Shown here in pieces: positions 42,121-54,583 of a DNA stretch of 64,000 nt. The stretch is from Symbiodinium kawagutii (lineage: Eukaryota; Sar; Dinophyceae; Suessiales; Symbiodiniaceae), in assembly GCA_009767595.1 (NCBI GenBank), contig VSDK01012414.1, positions 142,437 through 206,436 on the forward strand, in the 5' to 3' direction. The notes below the pieces were generated by a model that did not search any database, had not been told where the DNA came from, and saw only the letters and a list, made by a program, of their open reading frames with translations. The first letter of the stretch is position 1, and each line of letters opens with the position of its first letter. The position numbers and the translations under genes were made by a program.

Positions 42121-43438
42121 TTCAGCTGGTGTGGTTCGGCTGGAACTGCCTATGGTTGGCTGGTTGGCAATGGCTATATGGTGGGCTGGTTGATTGGCTG
42201 GTTGGTTGGCTGGTTGGGAATGACGGGAGTCAAGAGACTCTTTAGGAAGACTATTGAGGGACCTTTGGCGGCCGCGCAGGGGCTTGGTCTTGGACATGTG
42301 GCTGTGGGCCACAAACATATGGAAGACATCTTCGAAATGATGATGAGGTCCCTTTGGTCAACCCCCTTCGCCTTTCAACAAGAATATTGACAACTCGCTG
42401 AAGGAAACTCAACGGAAATTCAAGGAAACTCAAGGAAACTGAGTCACTGCATCGTGCTGCTGTGATCAGAGAACCTGCACGCATCGGTTCAGCCATGTTC
42501 GACCGACGAGGCAGTGGAAGGGGACACCTACTGGGGCTCGGTGATTCGGTCCGAGCTCATTGCCAAGGTGGAAGTGGCCGATGGTGAAACATGTTGAGAC
42601 CACACCAAGATGCCCAGCAGTTCCTAGAAGCAACAGCTCCTCATAGCTCCTCCTGGTTCCGCTAGAGTGCCCCACAAACAGGGATCCATGAGACATGTGA
42701 TAACTTCAGTTTAGAATGTAGAATGCAAGATGTCTGAAAAAAAGTTTTTTTGCTGACACCCGCTCTGGCAAACTGCAGCTGCCGTATCACATCAAGATGG
42801 CTTCAAGTGCTGACAGAGCATTTGTCTAGGCTAAGGCAATCAAAGCCCCGGAACTTTCTCAACCCCACACCGCGCGTTCACAGAGTATCCATGAAGCAAC
42901 CTGCAAGCCTTGCACTACCAGTCTACTAAAGCTAGAGAACAAAGTAGAGAACAAGGTTTGATTCTCCTCTTCCCAAGCCACAACGAGATAAATGAAGCTG
43001 TTTCAGGCATTCATGGGCGCTTAGCGGCCAGAAAAGAGCATTTCAGTGGCAAGTTGTCAGTTTTTGGAGGCAGATAAGCCAGGCGCATTCCATGGATAGC
43101 CGCAGGTTGGCACACGCATCACAATTCAGTTCTTTGGTCGCTCATGGCGGGTCCGGCATCTGGGGTGTTGGCCACTTGGCTCATGGAGCATTCCTACTGC
43201 TTGATTCTCTGGATGTCGCTGGGTTCAGATATCAAAGGTATACTTGAACTGGCTGATGGTTTTAACCATTTTCGATTTTCCCTAGTATTAACGAATGGTT
43301 GGTTGTTTGACCTATATTTTTCATAGGGGTGGTGCAACCACCAACCAAGAAAGGTATAGGACTTGCATTCATTCGGTCAGATTGGGAACTATATGAAAAT
43401 TGCAGGGATCTTCAGGCGACCTGGCACCTGGGCCTGAG
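42121..43438. other. No confident gene
   Basis: Starts with a simple GGCTGGTTG-rich run (about 42150-42220). A family C element (43251-43346) lies at the right end. The upstream exons of the transporter may be here but were not recognised. Confidence 0.45.
43251..43346 (+). repeat. Family C inverted-repeat element
   Basis: Begins GGCTGATGGTTTTAACC, carries GGTTGTTTGACCTATATTTT and ends TGCAACCACCAACCAAG. Confidence 0.65.
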
Positions 43439-46400
43439 AAATTCGAGGTCCCTGTGGTGATGGTCTTCGCCGGCTGCATGGGTGCCATTGTTGCGATGGA
43501 GATTGTCTTGAAAGGGGATCCAAAGCGACTCAGTGGCACAGCTGAAATGTTGAGCTTCAATGACTTGGCCTCACTGGAATTCAACCAGTCACATGGCGAA
43601 GACTTCGTAGCCCCATGTTCATCCACAGTCAGCCCAGTGCTTTCTTTGCTACAGACAGACCTCTGCTTGTCAGTTGAACCATCAGCACCACCCAAGACAC
43701 CAGCCATTTTCTCATGGCCCACGCAGGTCGGGCAACTTGCTGACCTTAACAGCAGAACCTTGGCAAAAAGTTGAGGGCAGTGACATGCTGGAAATGGTGC
43801 GGGTTTATCACCGCGTCCAAGAATCCTTGTGACGCCGCTGGTGCGACTCGCGACTGAGAGCCAGTAGAAAGTTCTTTGAGACCATAAAAATCGTGTGAAC
43901 AATGGCACCCTGTGGCACCCCGAAAGTTCTGCCCATTGACCCGGCGGTGTCGACAACAAAGTGCTGAGGTTCTCATGGTCCTCCTGCAGAGCATCCCAGG
44001 CAAGACGTGCTGTGCAAAGGTCAGATCAGGGTGATCAAAGATACAACGCTGGGCTAATGCCAGGTTCACCTGGGTAGTAGTTGTGTATAGGAACCTGGTT
44101 TCTTTATCTATTTTTTGGGTACTTTTTCTTTTGGCACCTTCAGCTGGGCAACCTCACTGATGACCATGGATACAGCTGGCCGCGGATATCGCGATGTTGA
44201 AGGTCAGCCGCCATGATGTGCAGGTCGTTTGACCCGTCAGGGGTTGAAACCTTTAGCGGCGCCCCTTCTGAGTCACGCAAAGTTCGCGACGCTGTGGGTC
44301 ACTGGGCCATCCAGGGGTGGCGTGAACTCAGGTGAATGGTGCCCAATCGAGGCCTTCTCAAAAGGGTGACCAGCCGAAACAGGATGTTTTGAGGTTCCTT
44401 CCATGGACACCGTTGTGCTTAGAACCAATTTGAGAAGAAGTATGCCCGAAACGTAACCAATGGTGAAATAGGGGCAATAGAGTACAAGGACGAGTCACAA
44501 CTTCCAGGAGGGCTGCATGAAGAGTGTTGCATCGTAGGTGATGGTTGTTCTGAGTTTGTATCGACCATTTGTTGTTAGTGTTTGTCAGGTATTTAGCCAA
44601 CCAAAAAATCTGCCATAGGGCCATAGTTGCTAGCATATTAAGATTTTATTGATTCTGATTGTTATCATGTCCTATCTCCTTTTGTATCTTTTGCCACCTG
44701 TATTCGGTCCAGTCGTAACTGTTGGGTGAACTTCGAAGATCCATAGTCCATTAGCTGCCGAACAAACTGACATCCAGAATGTCGCGACTTGGGACTTTGC
44801 AAAGTCGTCAGGTGAAGCACTTGGATATCACTCGGGATATCCACATGTGTCACTCATGCATCATCCGTGTGTCATCCATCAGCCAGGGGGTTGTTGATCA
44901 ATATGAATCTACTGTTTGCAGGCAGTTGTTTTGCCGCAGCTTCCACGTTGCTTTCAGGAATCCATGCCCCCCAGAGGATTGTTGACTGCAATCTGAGGTG
45001 TCTATGTCAGTGCTGGCCAACTATGCTTTCGCGTACAAGATCAGTGTTGCAATCTTCACTTTGCGCCTCTGAGGAAAATTGGATCACAAGTGGCCAGTCT
45101 TATCATTGTTGGAGCACTCATGGTACCCCATGATGCTGCACCCTGGTACGTGCTTCCCTTTCATCCAACCTGGAGATTTTCCCAGCCGCACCAGCTATCA
45201 CACATGCACGGCTACATGGCACTTGCGTACCTCCAGCGGAAGGATGTGCGTGTAGCTAAGGATTCGATCATGCAACATCATCGCCACTGTTTTACTGGGT
45301 TTCCTCGTCTTTGGCGAGCGCTTTTCCCTGGCAACTTGGATTGAAACTCGCGCTTTCCTGGCTGCCAGTCACATCATGCCACAATTGCGTCCACAAGGCA
45401 TGGCCAGGTGGGCACCCAGCGTGACACCTTGCCACTAGATTGGTGTAGTGGTAGATCCTTGTACAGTGGTTATGTAACCCATGCCTCTCAACTACGACTG
45501 TAAGGCAGTATGATGCAGTCAGACAGTGTCCCAAACTTGGATCAAATGGACCGGGATGCCCCGTGTTTGATCAAAAAATGTCAAAGTGATATCACCATTG
45601 TTACAGTACCTATATGATTGTAAACACTCATGGTTGATTATATTGTTGTTATTTCCAGTTTCATTGGGACATCATGGATCCATCAAATGTGATTGTTTCA
45701 CTATCCCTCACCATCGTAGAACCATTACAGAATTGATCATAGTTAACCATCATTAAGCATAGCTAGATAACCACTAGCTAACCTCATACCCTTTGGTGAA
45801 CTAACATGGCACTGGAAAATCCATCATTTTATTCGGAAAACCCAGGGAAATGATCCAATGATTTTGTGGATGTTCTATTGCCATGTTAGTTCACCAGGGG
45901 GTAATCCTCACACTCAGGAGCAGTTGGCGTGCGTGCTTGCAGTCACCATTGGCATTTTTCTTGCCTCCATGGGGGTCACCTTGCTGCACTGAAGGGTGTC
46001 CATCGTGGTGGGTGGGTGATGGTGGGTTTGGGATGGCTAGCAATGGAGAATAATTGGCTATAACTATAGCCAACAATTACTAGTTATCCCCAAAATTGTT
46101 GGTTATAGTTATACACTGCTTGCTGTCAGCTATAGCAACCAGCTGGTTTTGGTCACGGGCGTCTTGAGTAATACACTGTCAGACAGCTGTTTGATGGCGG
46201 TTTTGAATATTTGTTGTTTTTACCCAATGTTTGGGATGGTGGACTTCGATTTTTCGGTTTCAACCACCAGCCAGTACCGGTAGATCCATTTGGGTGGTTT
46301 GTTGAACTGGTGGACCCCAAATATGGTTAGCTTATTACTACAGGTGATGATCAATAAACTGGGTGGATACCTGTAGGTACCCTTATGGCTTGAGAAACAT

Positions 46401-49400
46401 CTATTTTCTCCCATCACCTGCTTCACCGGCTGAAGAGGCGCGGTGATTTTCCTCTCAAATCGTTGGATTGTTAGTCGTCACCAGCTGAGGAAGCCATTGG
46501 GTCACTCTATCGCTCCGCCAGCCGGACGGTGTGGTGCAAAGGACGGCTTGAAAGATTGATAAAGACACCCAAAGGAATGTGATTGCTAAAAGTGGGAATA
46601 TCAGTACGAATTAGAAGATTGCTAACAGAACTGATAATGATTGCCGTAAAGATTGAGATTGAAATCAATATGATTGTGATATGAAGAAAACATGATATTG
46701 ATATGATCATATTGATATTTCATGGATTGAAAATTGCATAGCACTTGTTACAAGAATTCAACCTAAGTGTTGATCATGGCATTGATCGTTCAATGAGTCG
46801 TTCGATATTGATTACGCATATGGATCCATATGATTCTCAGGATTTCCCGCTTGCAGTACCGCATCTGGAGGTCGGCCTTTGACCCCCAAAAAATCTGGGA
46901 GATGTCAGCGAAGCCGTGGTGCCGAGGAATTGAAGACCCTGAAGGATTGCAGTGCTGGGCAATGTCAGGCCGAGCCCAGTTCTGAGGCAGGCCTGGGGCC
47001 AGGAGGCGAAGGCCAAGCCTTGAGAATCCTTCAACTTCATGGGCCACACCAGTGGCACCAAGCTCCACTAAGCCACCTCTACCCAGCTCATCCCAGCGGC
47101 ACCAGGCTGAGCCACTGGACGTGGGCACTTGGTTCATTGGCATCGCCATGTTGGCATTCGTGCAGCTGCTCCAAGGTGCGCTAAGCAGCTTGGGCTGGTT
47201 ATAGCACAGCATGGTGGTTGGTGATGGTGGGTACCTGGTAATGAATCGGTGCTAGTGGTAGTGGTTGATTTAAAATAGTCGTTGACTCGTGGTAAGTGGT
47301 GGTTACACTCTGGCAAACGAACCTGGAAGCTGAAAATCACCATTTTGATAAGTAAAACCAGTACAGATAGCGGATTGTCAACTTCAAGGTTAGTTTGCCG
47401 GGGTGGTATACTTATCGTAACGAAAACTATAGATGCATATAGTCTTTAGATGTAGGTGGATGCGGTTAGTAATGGTGTCATAGATATGGGTAGGAATCCA
47501 TGGTGATTTATCAACGGCCGGTGATGAATATTGTGCTGTATAGATTGTACAGTGGGTTAGATTCGTGATTCAGTAGTGGTAGTTGTGGTGCTTAGGTGTG
47601 CTGATGTAATACCAGGTAACTTACCCTGGTTAGAATATGTTGGAATGATATGGCTATGGGGTCAATATTAACTAAGCAACTAATGGGGGATTTCCACCAA
47701 CAAACTCATAGGGAAAACAATGGTGAATGATGGGGGAACCAGGGGTACAGGGTTTTGACCCACAGCCATATCACATTGTTCATCTCTGGGAATAGGGGCT
47801 CCGCTTTGCCGGTTGCTCGCCCTCAACTTCGCTGAACCCGGAATGGCGATGAATAGTTCATACCAATGTCTGACGGTTCAGGAATGGTTGATGGCTAAGG
47901 CAAGGATTGATGAAATCCGACGACTCAGCTGCGAGGTTATTTTTCCTGTGATTTCCGCAGGTTTCAACTACCACATGGCTACAGTGATGTTTCTAATTCT
48001 ATGTCCATGATGCGCATTCCCCGGATCCCCGAAAAAACCCATTCGACAAGCACAATGGAACCATTTGATGCTGGTACCTCCGCATTGTCATGCAAGACAT
48101 GATTGAAGCCACACAGATCATCGACATTGAAACTTCCAGGTTTAGTTCGTACGTTTTCTGGCCTTAGCGAACCCCCACAATTTGATGGCGCATCATTTGT
48201 GAACAAACCCGGCAAACCAGCATCAGGGGGCATGGTTGCGGCATGGTCGCTTGTGTGACAGGCTTTCTGGGCCACGTGCAATCAACATACTACCGCATTT
48301 ACAAGGACTCCGCATCTCAGGGCCTGCGTTTAAGAAGTGGGGCTTGGGCTTTACATCAAGGTAGCAAGGACACATGAAGCAAGACAATGGCAAAAACTCC
48401 TGGTGCGAGGCTGTGTGCCTTACATCGATACTGGATATGCATGTTTGGGTGTGAGATTTCCGACGCAGTAGAGTGGTGGAGCAGTTTGCCCCTGGTGCCT
48501 TAGTAGCAGCGCAGGATTTGGCTCCAAAGAATGAGCTTTGCGATGAATTTCTCTTTACCTCCCATGTCATAGACGCTTGGCTGCAGTGACGGGGCTCATT
48601 TCAGTGGCAATTCAGGAAGGGAGGATGGCCACAACCGACAGCAACACAGACGCTCTGATTCTAAAACAGCGACTCTCGATGCTTTTAGGCATTGTTGCCC
48701 CTCTTCTTCCTGAAAGAGGACATCATGGCAGACGCTTGTCCTGCAAAGGTCACAAGAAAGGTATGTTTTTTTGACTGGCTGTGCCTAGGTCAGATTCTGG
48801 AGCCATGACCGAAGCACTTGTGTTTGCATCACAGCCGAACTCTAAAAGCTATTGGAGATTTCAGCGATGGGTGTGTCTCAGTGTGTCCACGAATTGGGAT
48901 CTTCAACATCCAGGGCTCGATGTTTCTAGAGGCCATCACCCTTTTGCGGGGCACGCCATGTGTACAGACAGCCTGGCAGTGCAGGCCTTGATTTTTTGCC
49001 GCGTTGGTCGCTGAGGCAGCCGAATCCGCCTGGTTGTCTGAGCCACTCCCACTGGTGCCGGTGCCATCCAGAGTGGCCTGGTTGCTGCTCGGCTGAAGTT
49101 GCGGGTCGCAGTTTCTCCATGAATCTTCTGGACAATGCACCTCACGGATCCAAATAGTTGGTTCTTATAAGCCACCAATCAGGTAGGGTTAGAAGATGTT
49201 AGAAGTATAACGGATCCAAATAGATGTGTGTTTTTTTCTTACTGAATTCTGGTATATTTTGGTTGCGGACTTCAAAAAATATCCAACAGTTTTTTCTTCT
49301 TACTGGATTCTCGTTGCGGATTTCACCACGAAAAAATGACCGAATCGCATGGTTGTTGCTCACGGATCTGCGGCGGCACAGCGATCCGCTGCCATGGCTC

Positions 49401-50349
49401 CAGGCTGATCAACAACATCTCGCAGACGATTTGCCTCAAAGGCGTTTTCCGCACCTCTGCAACTGTTTCCCCCTTGGCGTTGACCATCATTTTGTCCGTG
49501 CGGAAGTTCTTGTCCGTGGTGGCTGCTTGGTGGCACACCCCGGGGAGGCGACAAGGTAAGGCTGCTTTGGTAAATGGTGAATAGCCAACTAATGAAGGAA
49601 CGGTTCTTAACTAAAGTCGCCATAGTTAGCTGGTAGGTCGGAACTGTGAACCAGCTGATAACAGCCAACACGCAACATCGAATAATTAGGTGATATTTCA
49701 TGCCTAGTATTGCTGAATGACCAGCCGATCATGGCGGATTTATAGAGCGGTTGGACAACCATCACTAACCACAAGCATGGGATTGTCCACCACTTTGTGT
49801 GCTTCCAAGTCACGTGGTGGCTTTCCTTGCTAAAATGATGATTTTTGGGATGGTTTGAACGGGCTGCTGGTTGGAAGGGAGCTGCTTGGAGCCAGGGGCA
49901 TCCCTGTGGCCTTCTAAAGAGGTTGTCTGCAGAAGCTACCAGGAGGGGCCTAACCAAATGGTACTTGTAGTTTAGGGGTGTCATTCGTGAGTCCTATTGA
50001 TTCTCATGCGGCTGAGGTATCGATTGTGCTCTTCAGCAATCCTTGGACCATCCAACACAGCTTCGCCACAGAATCTTGACAGCCAACCATGCGCGGATTG
50101 GGTCTCCAGATTTTAAGGTTTCAACAAGCGTCAAAGTGATTCGAACATCTGTCAACATCCTGGTTCACTGGGAAACAACCAAACAATCCTGGTTCAACTG
50201 ACACAGCAAAACATCGCTTTCAGGTCCTAATTTTTGGTGGTGCCTTCGCCTATTCTCAAGCTCCGGAGGCCAAGGACGACAACTCAGTGGGGTCTTGCTT
50301 CACCAAGAGTGTCACCCAGCAATTACAGAGCCAGATTTGGATGATGTGA
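43439..50349 (+). CDS. Nucleotide-sugar transporter, SLC35B4/UAA family, partial model
   Basis: Multi-spanning Golgi/ER antiporter that exchanges nucleotide sugars for nucleoside monophosphates. Recognised pieces: 43439 to about 43530 (VMVFAGCMGAIVAMEIVLKG, first membrane helix); 45011-45122 (NYAFAYKISVA, then in another frame LRKIGSQVASLIIVGALMV); 47112 to about 47200 (GTWFIGIAMLAFVQLLQGAL); 48689-48760 (ALLPLFFLKEDIMADACPAK, donor GAAAG|GTATGT); 49404-49555 (INNISQTICLKGVFRTSATV, then LTIILSVRKFLSV, donor AAG|GTAAGG); and 50224-50349 (VLIFGGAFAYSQAPEAKDD to a stop). The order matches the yeast Yea4 / human SLC35B4 layout, and the GVF...T...RKF block is the family hallmark. Phases between the last two pieces do not match, so an exon is missing from the model. 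A frame break at about 45050 may mark a pseudogene or an assembly error. Substrate unknown. Confidence 0.65.
45787..45905. repeat. Inverted-repeat element with possible target duplication
   Basis: Terminal repeats TGGTGAACTAACATGGCA (45794-45811) and TGCCATGTTAGTTCACCA (45879-45896) are perfectly complementary over 18 bp and extend to about 25 with mismatches. CCTCA flanks both sides (45782-45786 and 45906-45910), consistent with a 5-bp duplication. It lies in a predicted transporter intron. Confidence 0.75.
47650..47770 (+). repeat. Family A inverted-repeat element, copy 4
   Basis: Starts ATGGCTATGGGGTCAATA and ends TTTTGACCCACAGCCATA. Flanks read GAT...ATC. Lies in a predicted transporter intron. 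Confidence 0.85.
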
Positions 50350-51842
50350 TGACTTTGCACAAGGACTCGTGCAATTGGACAGTGCAATCTGAAACTGTTA
50401 AGATGTAGGACACTAGGACACCACTTGAACCTATTCAAGCCTACAGGCAAGAAAGGCAACATTCACCTCCACGAGTCAGAAACTTTCAGGGAACGAGTGC
50501 TTCCACATGTTGGAACAGCCGTTGCATTCACCCGGAGCCCCCGAGGCTGCCAAGGGGATCAAAGCTGCATAAGCCCCGCGACACTGGAAGCCTTGGCCAA
50601 AGGAGCCGCGTCGCAAAGCGGGAAAAAGGGCCATGTGTCCGGCAGTGGCGGTGGGTTTGGACCGTCGGTGCAGTGGTTGGTGGCTGGGTGGAGCCCCGGG
50701 GCCTGTGGATTACTGCTCTGGGGCGATGGTCAGTTGACGCTAGGCCTTCGAATGCGGCACATCCTCAACCACTTTGGTCAGCCAAAATCTCAGAATCGGT
50801 GCCAGTGATGGATGGCGTGCTTGAGCTTCTCAGCTGGTCCTGGTTCCACAAAGTCATTGTTGGCACGTGGTCAAGACTCGGGCTGCGTGGAGTTGGCTAC
50901 ATGATGTTATAACATGTCACATATCATAAACCATGGAGCGTTCTATCAAGTATACACGGTGTTTTTTGTTTGATTTCTAGCGCATTGCTATTCACATAGG
51001 CCCCTGACCACGATTGTTCCCAGTCGCTCTTCCATTGAGTCCAATCAGCAGCACATGCGGACCATTCGCCAACCCGCTGTTGTAGTTCACACCAGGGCTG
51101 CCACCAAGCTACAGAACCAACCCAGCATGCTAAGCACCATGCTAACCACCATGTAACCACCATGCTAGCTATATGCAACCACCATGGCACCATGGCAACC
51201 AACCAGGTGGTGAACCATTCCTCCATGGACTTCAAAAACCAACCCTCAGGTGCAGCGCGCTTCTTCCAACATTCGCGCTACAGGCTCATCCAGCCCCATG
51301 GCCTATGGGTCCAGGGTTGGGGAGGCCGATAGGTCGATTTCACCCCAAAACGGATGGATTGTTTGGTGTGCTATTTGGGGTGCTTATGGATGGTTCATTA
51401 TGGATTGATGATTTGAGGTATGTGCCTTGTTTCGGGACGTTGGACCTTGAAATCAGGCATGCGAAGGCTCTTTGCAGAAGCGAGCTCGGATATGTAGGCC
51501 GATGCTATGGGTGTTCGACAGAGGTGAACCATGGCGGAGGGGTGCTGCCAGTACATGAAGTCCTGCCCGCTGCAAAAGGAAGACACAAGCAAAGGGAGTT
51601 GGCTATGGAAAACTCCCTCAATGGTGCACTTCCAGGATGGGCGGTTTATGTAGCAGATGCTTGGGGGTACCCATAGCTCTGGAGGCCAGAGCAGCAAGTT
51701 GATAAAGCATGGCGATGGATATCAATTGCTGGTTGGTACGCAGTGTGTTTTGTAAGCTATCACCACTAAAGGCATGTACCATGATTCCTTTTGGGTGCTA
51801 GATGCTGTTAGCCTGTAAATTCACTTAGTTGATCACCTAGCA

Positions 51843-52155
51843 CTTGCCTCTAGAATCTTCTGGTTTCCCTACNNNNNNNNNNTTCCCTACAACAGCCCGT
51901 GGTTTCCCTATGAAATCCCATGCTTTACCTATGAAATCCCATGGTTTCCTTATAGAATCCCATGGTTTCCCTATAAAATCCCATGCTTTACCTATGAAAT
52001 CCCATGGTTTCCTTATAGAATCCCATGGTTTCCCTATAAAATCCCATGCTTTACCTATGAAATCCCATGGTTTCCTTATAGAATCCCATGGTTTCCTTAT
52101 AAAATCCCATGGTTTCCCCTATGAAATCCCATGGTTTCCCTCCAGAATCCCATGG
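51843..52155. repeat. Satellite-like array of 19-bp units in 76-bp higher-order repeats
   Basis: About 13 units of the type CCTATGAAATCCCATGGTT, arranged in near-identical groups of four (76 bp). One member of each group has GCTT in place of GGTT. The array contains the assembly gap at 51873-51882. Confidence 0.9.
51873..51882. other. Assembly gap (10 N)
   Basis: Ten undetermined bases inside the 19-bp array. The true array length is probably unknown. Confidence 0.99.
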
Positions 52156-54535
52156 CCGGTGCCGTGCCGAGGAATGGATGCCTGGCGGATGCCGCTGCTT
52201 CGTCCGGTGGTCGGGTGCTGCTGCGATCGCAGGTCCTACAGTTGGCCGGCAACTTGCAGCCATTGGCACCTGGGCGCAACCAACGGACGTGCCCTTTCTG
52301 GGGTGTTTTGTTGGGGGAGAATGGATGGTTAAATGGCCAGGTAAATGGTATGGTTAATGGCAGTGAATGGTGGCTTAATGATGGGTGGCTAATGCTTAAT
52401 GATGGTTACTAGCCATGAAATGGGTTGGTTGATAATGGTTGATGGTGGCTAAGGCTTGATGGTCAATGGCCATGAAATGGGTTAGAGGCTCATGGGTTTT
52501 GATGGGTTGACGACGGTAAATGGTGAAGTTGGTTGAGGCTTTGATGCTCTAGCGCTTGGATTATAGTGGTTAATGGTCGGTTCATCAAATGATCGACGAT
52601 TAAGAACGGAGAACCATGGATGTAGTTGGGCTGATGGGATCCAATGTTGTCCTTCGTCGAATCTAGCCTACCAATTATTGGGAATTTTTAAGCCGTTCTC
52701 GAAGAACCACCAAATCGCCATTGCCGCTGCTTGGTAGCAGTGGAGGGCTTCTCCCAAGACTGCCTAGTGACTGCCATTGAATGTGTGCTGGCAAAGACTT
52801 CAGTCCATTATGTTGCTAAGGGGAGTTAGGCTTCCTCCAAGCCAACAACCAACATGGTAATGGCACATTGAAGGCATTATTCCACTGGTTGTAGGTTTTT
52901 GCCTTCCTCTATTCCTTTCATCATCTCAGCTCCTCCCACTCAGAGGTTGAGTACGAATTGCGAACCTGGCTGCAAGAGGCACGGAAAGAGACACATGCAA
53001 CGTTTGCAGCTCATGATCCCTGGCAAGCTACCGCATGCCTGTTGACTGCAGCCGCCATCCATATTTTCATGCAAAGTCTTTGGATGCCCTAGCAAAAACA
53101 TACCATGAAGCATGAAATGTTTGCAACTGGGGTTCACCCAACCTGGAGCTCAGATGCTGGGGATGCCTCGGCTGTCTCTGGATGCCATTGTTGGCAGGTT
53201 GAGAACTCCTCAGTGATGGTCGGCCATACCATCTGCCAAAAGTTGGAGAGTGGCCAAGTTGCGCCTTTGACGCTGTTGGTGGATTGTGTTCAGTCAGTCT
53301 TTGCAGAGTTGCGCTGAGCAACTCTCCACCGAACTGAGTTTATCCTGAGCCGCTGGCTGCGCCCTGCCACCATGATCTCAGGTCGATGTTGCGCGCGCTT
53401 GGGCGACCCTGGTTTTTGTGGATTCTCATGGCCGCACTCTGGAAGTTCCCAACTGTCAGCAGCTGAAGGCCGATCAGAAACCAACCCCCACCAGCTGTCA
53501 GCAACCGGTGCTGATGGCGGCATCCCAAGTGCGCTGTCGATTTGTTGGATGTGCTGTGGGATGCATGTGCCATGATGTGCCCAAGAAAGTCGTGATTTTC
53601 TGCAGCAAATGTTGTGAAATATGAAGATGCGATGGATGTCATGAAAAGTGATGATCATATATTCTTATACCATCTTATACCTCCCACATTTGCTTTGTAT
53701 TGTGGTTGGCATCTTGCTTGGTCATACTCCCCAGCATGCAACCATGCAGGAGCTGGCGATGCCTGCCCCGCCAACGTCAGTCATACTGCCGACCTACCCC
53801 AAGGCAGATCCGGCTGTAACGATGGTGAGTCACCCGCTATTTGTAGTCGGACTGGGGGCAATTTATTGGTGACCTACCATGATCTGCCACTACTGTTGAT
53901 CTTTAGAACCATCGGGATTCAAAATGATTTGCATGGTTCTACCATGATCTCATGATTCACCAGACCCTACGACCATTGGATCAATATAAACCAGCAGAGA
54001 AACAATCTAATTATTGGTGATTCACCTGCATTGGTTTAGTCACCTGACCATGATCATCCATGATCTGCATGAGAACATGGGTCCCCAAGCCTTGCCAGTG
54101 AAGATTGGTTGCTGGTTCCTGGTTGTTGTTCCCCATGTCACATGGCAGGTGATCTCAGATGCTCGACCTGGTTGGCTTGGCGCAGTTGGGACTTGGTTGC
54201 CAAGGTCCATGCTAGGTCGGATGCACCAATGAGGCTACCTCCAACCATGCTACCTTCACCAATGATGCTACCTCACTTTTTGTCATTTATATAGTTCGTA
54301 AATCACCGTGAAACCACGGAAAGCCTCTGTTTTAAACAATTCTAAGGCGTAGATCAGTGGACAAAGCCATCATCGCAGGTGATTTGATGCTGAATCGCTC
54401 CAACAGCCCGAGGAACGCATCGGAGCCGTGCCCAGTTTCTGTTGGCATCACCGAAGCTTCGTCGCAGCGGTCGACTTGGATATGGATGGGCGTCTTCACG
54501 AGGCCTGGAAGGTCACAAGTGAGGCCTCCACCATG

Positions 54536-54583
54536 GGATCCTCCAAGGGATCCACCAAGGGATCCACCAAGGGACCCTCCATG
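54536..54583. repeat. GGATCCACCAAG tandem repeat, four 12-bp units
   Basis: Four 12-bp units within an open + frame of unknown identity. If coding, the repeat peptide would be Gly-Ser-(Ser/Thr)-Lys. Confidence 0.85.

Noticed and set aside
51173..51676. 167-codon + strand frame as a gene
   Set aside because: Second half looks protein-like, but there is no recognised domain, exon borders or start context to support it.
54428..54520. EF-hand in DLDMDGRLHEAW
   Set aside because: The loop starts well (D-x-D-x-D-G-x-L) but the required acidic residue at position 12 is Trp, and there is no second hand.
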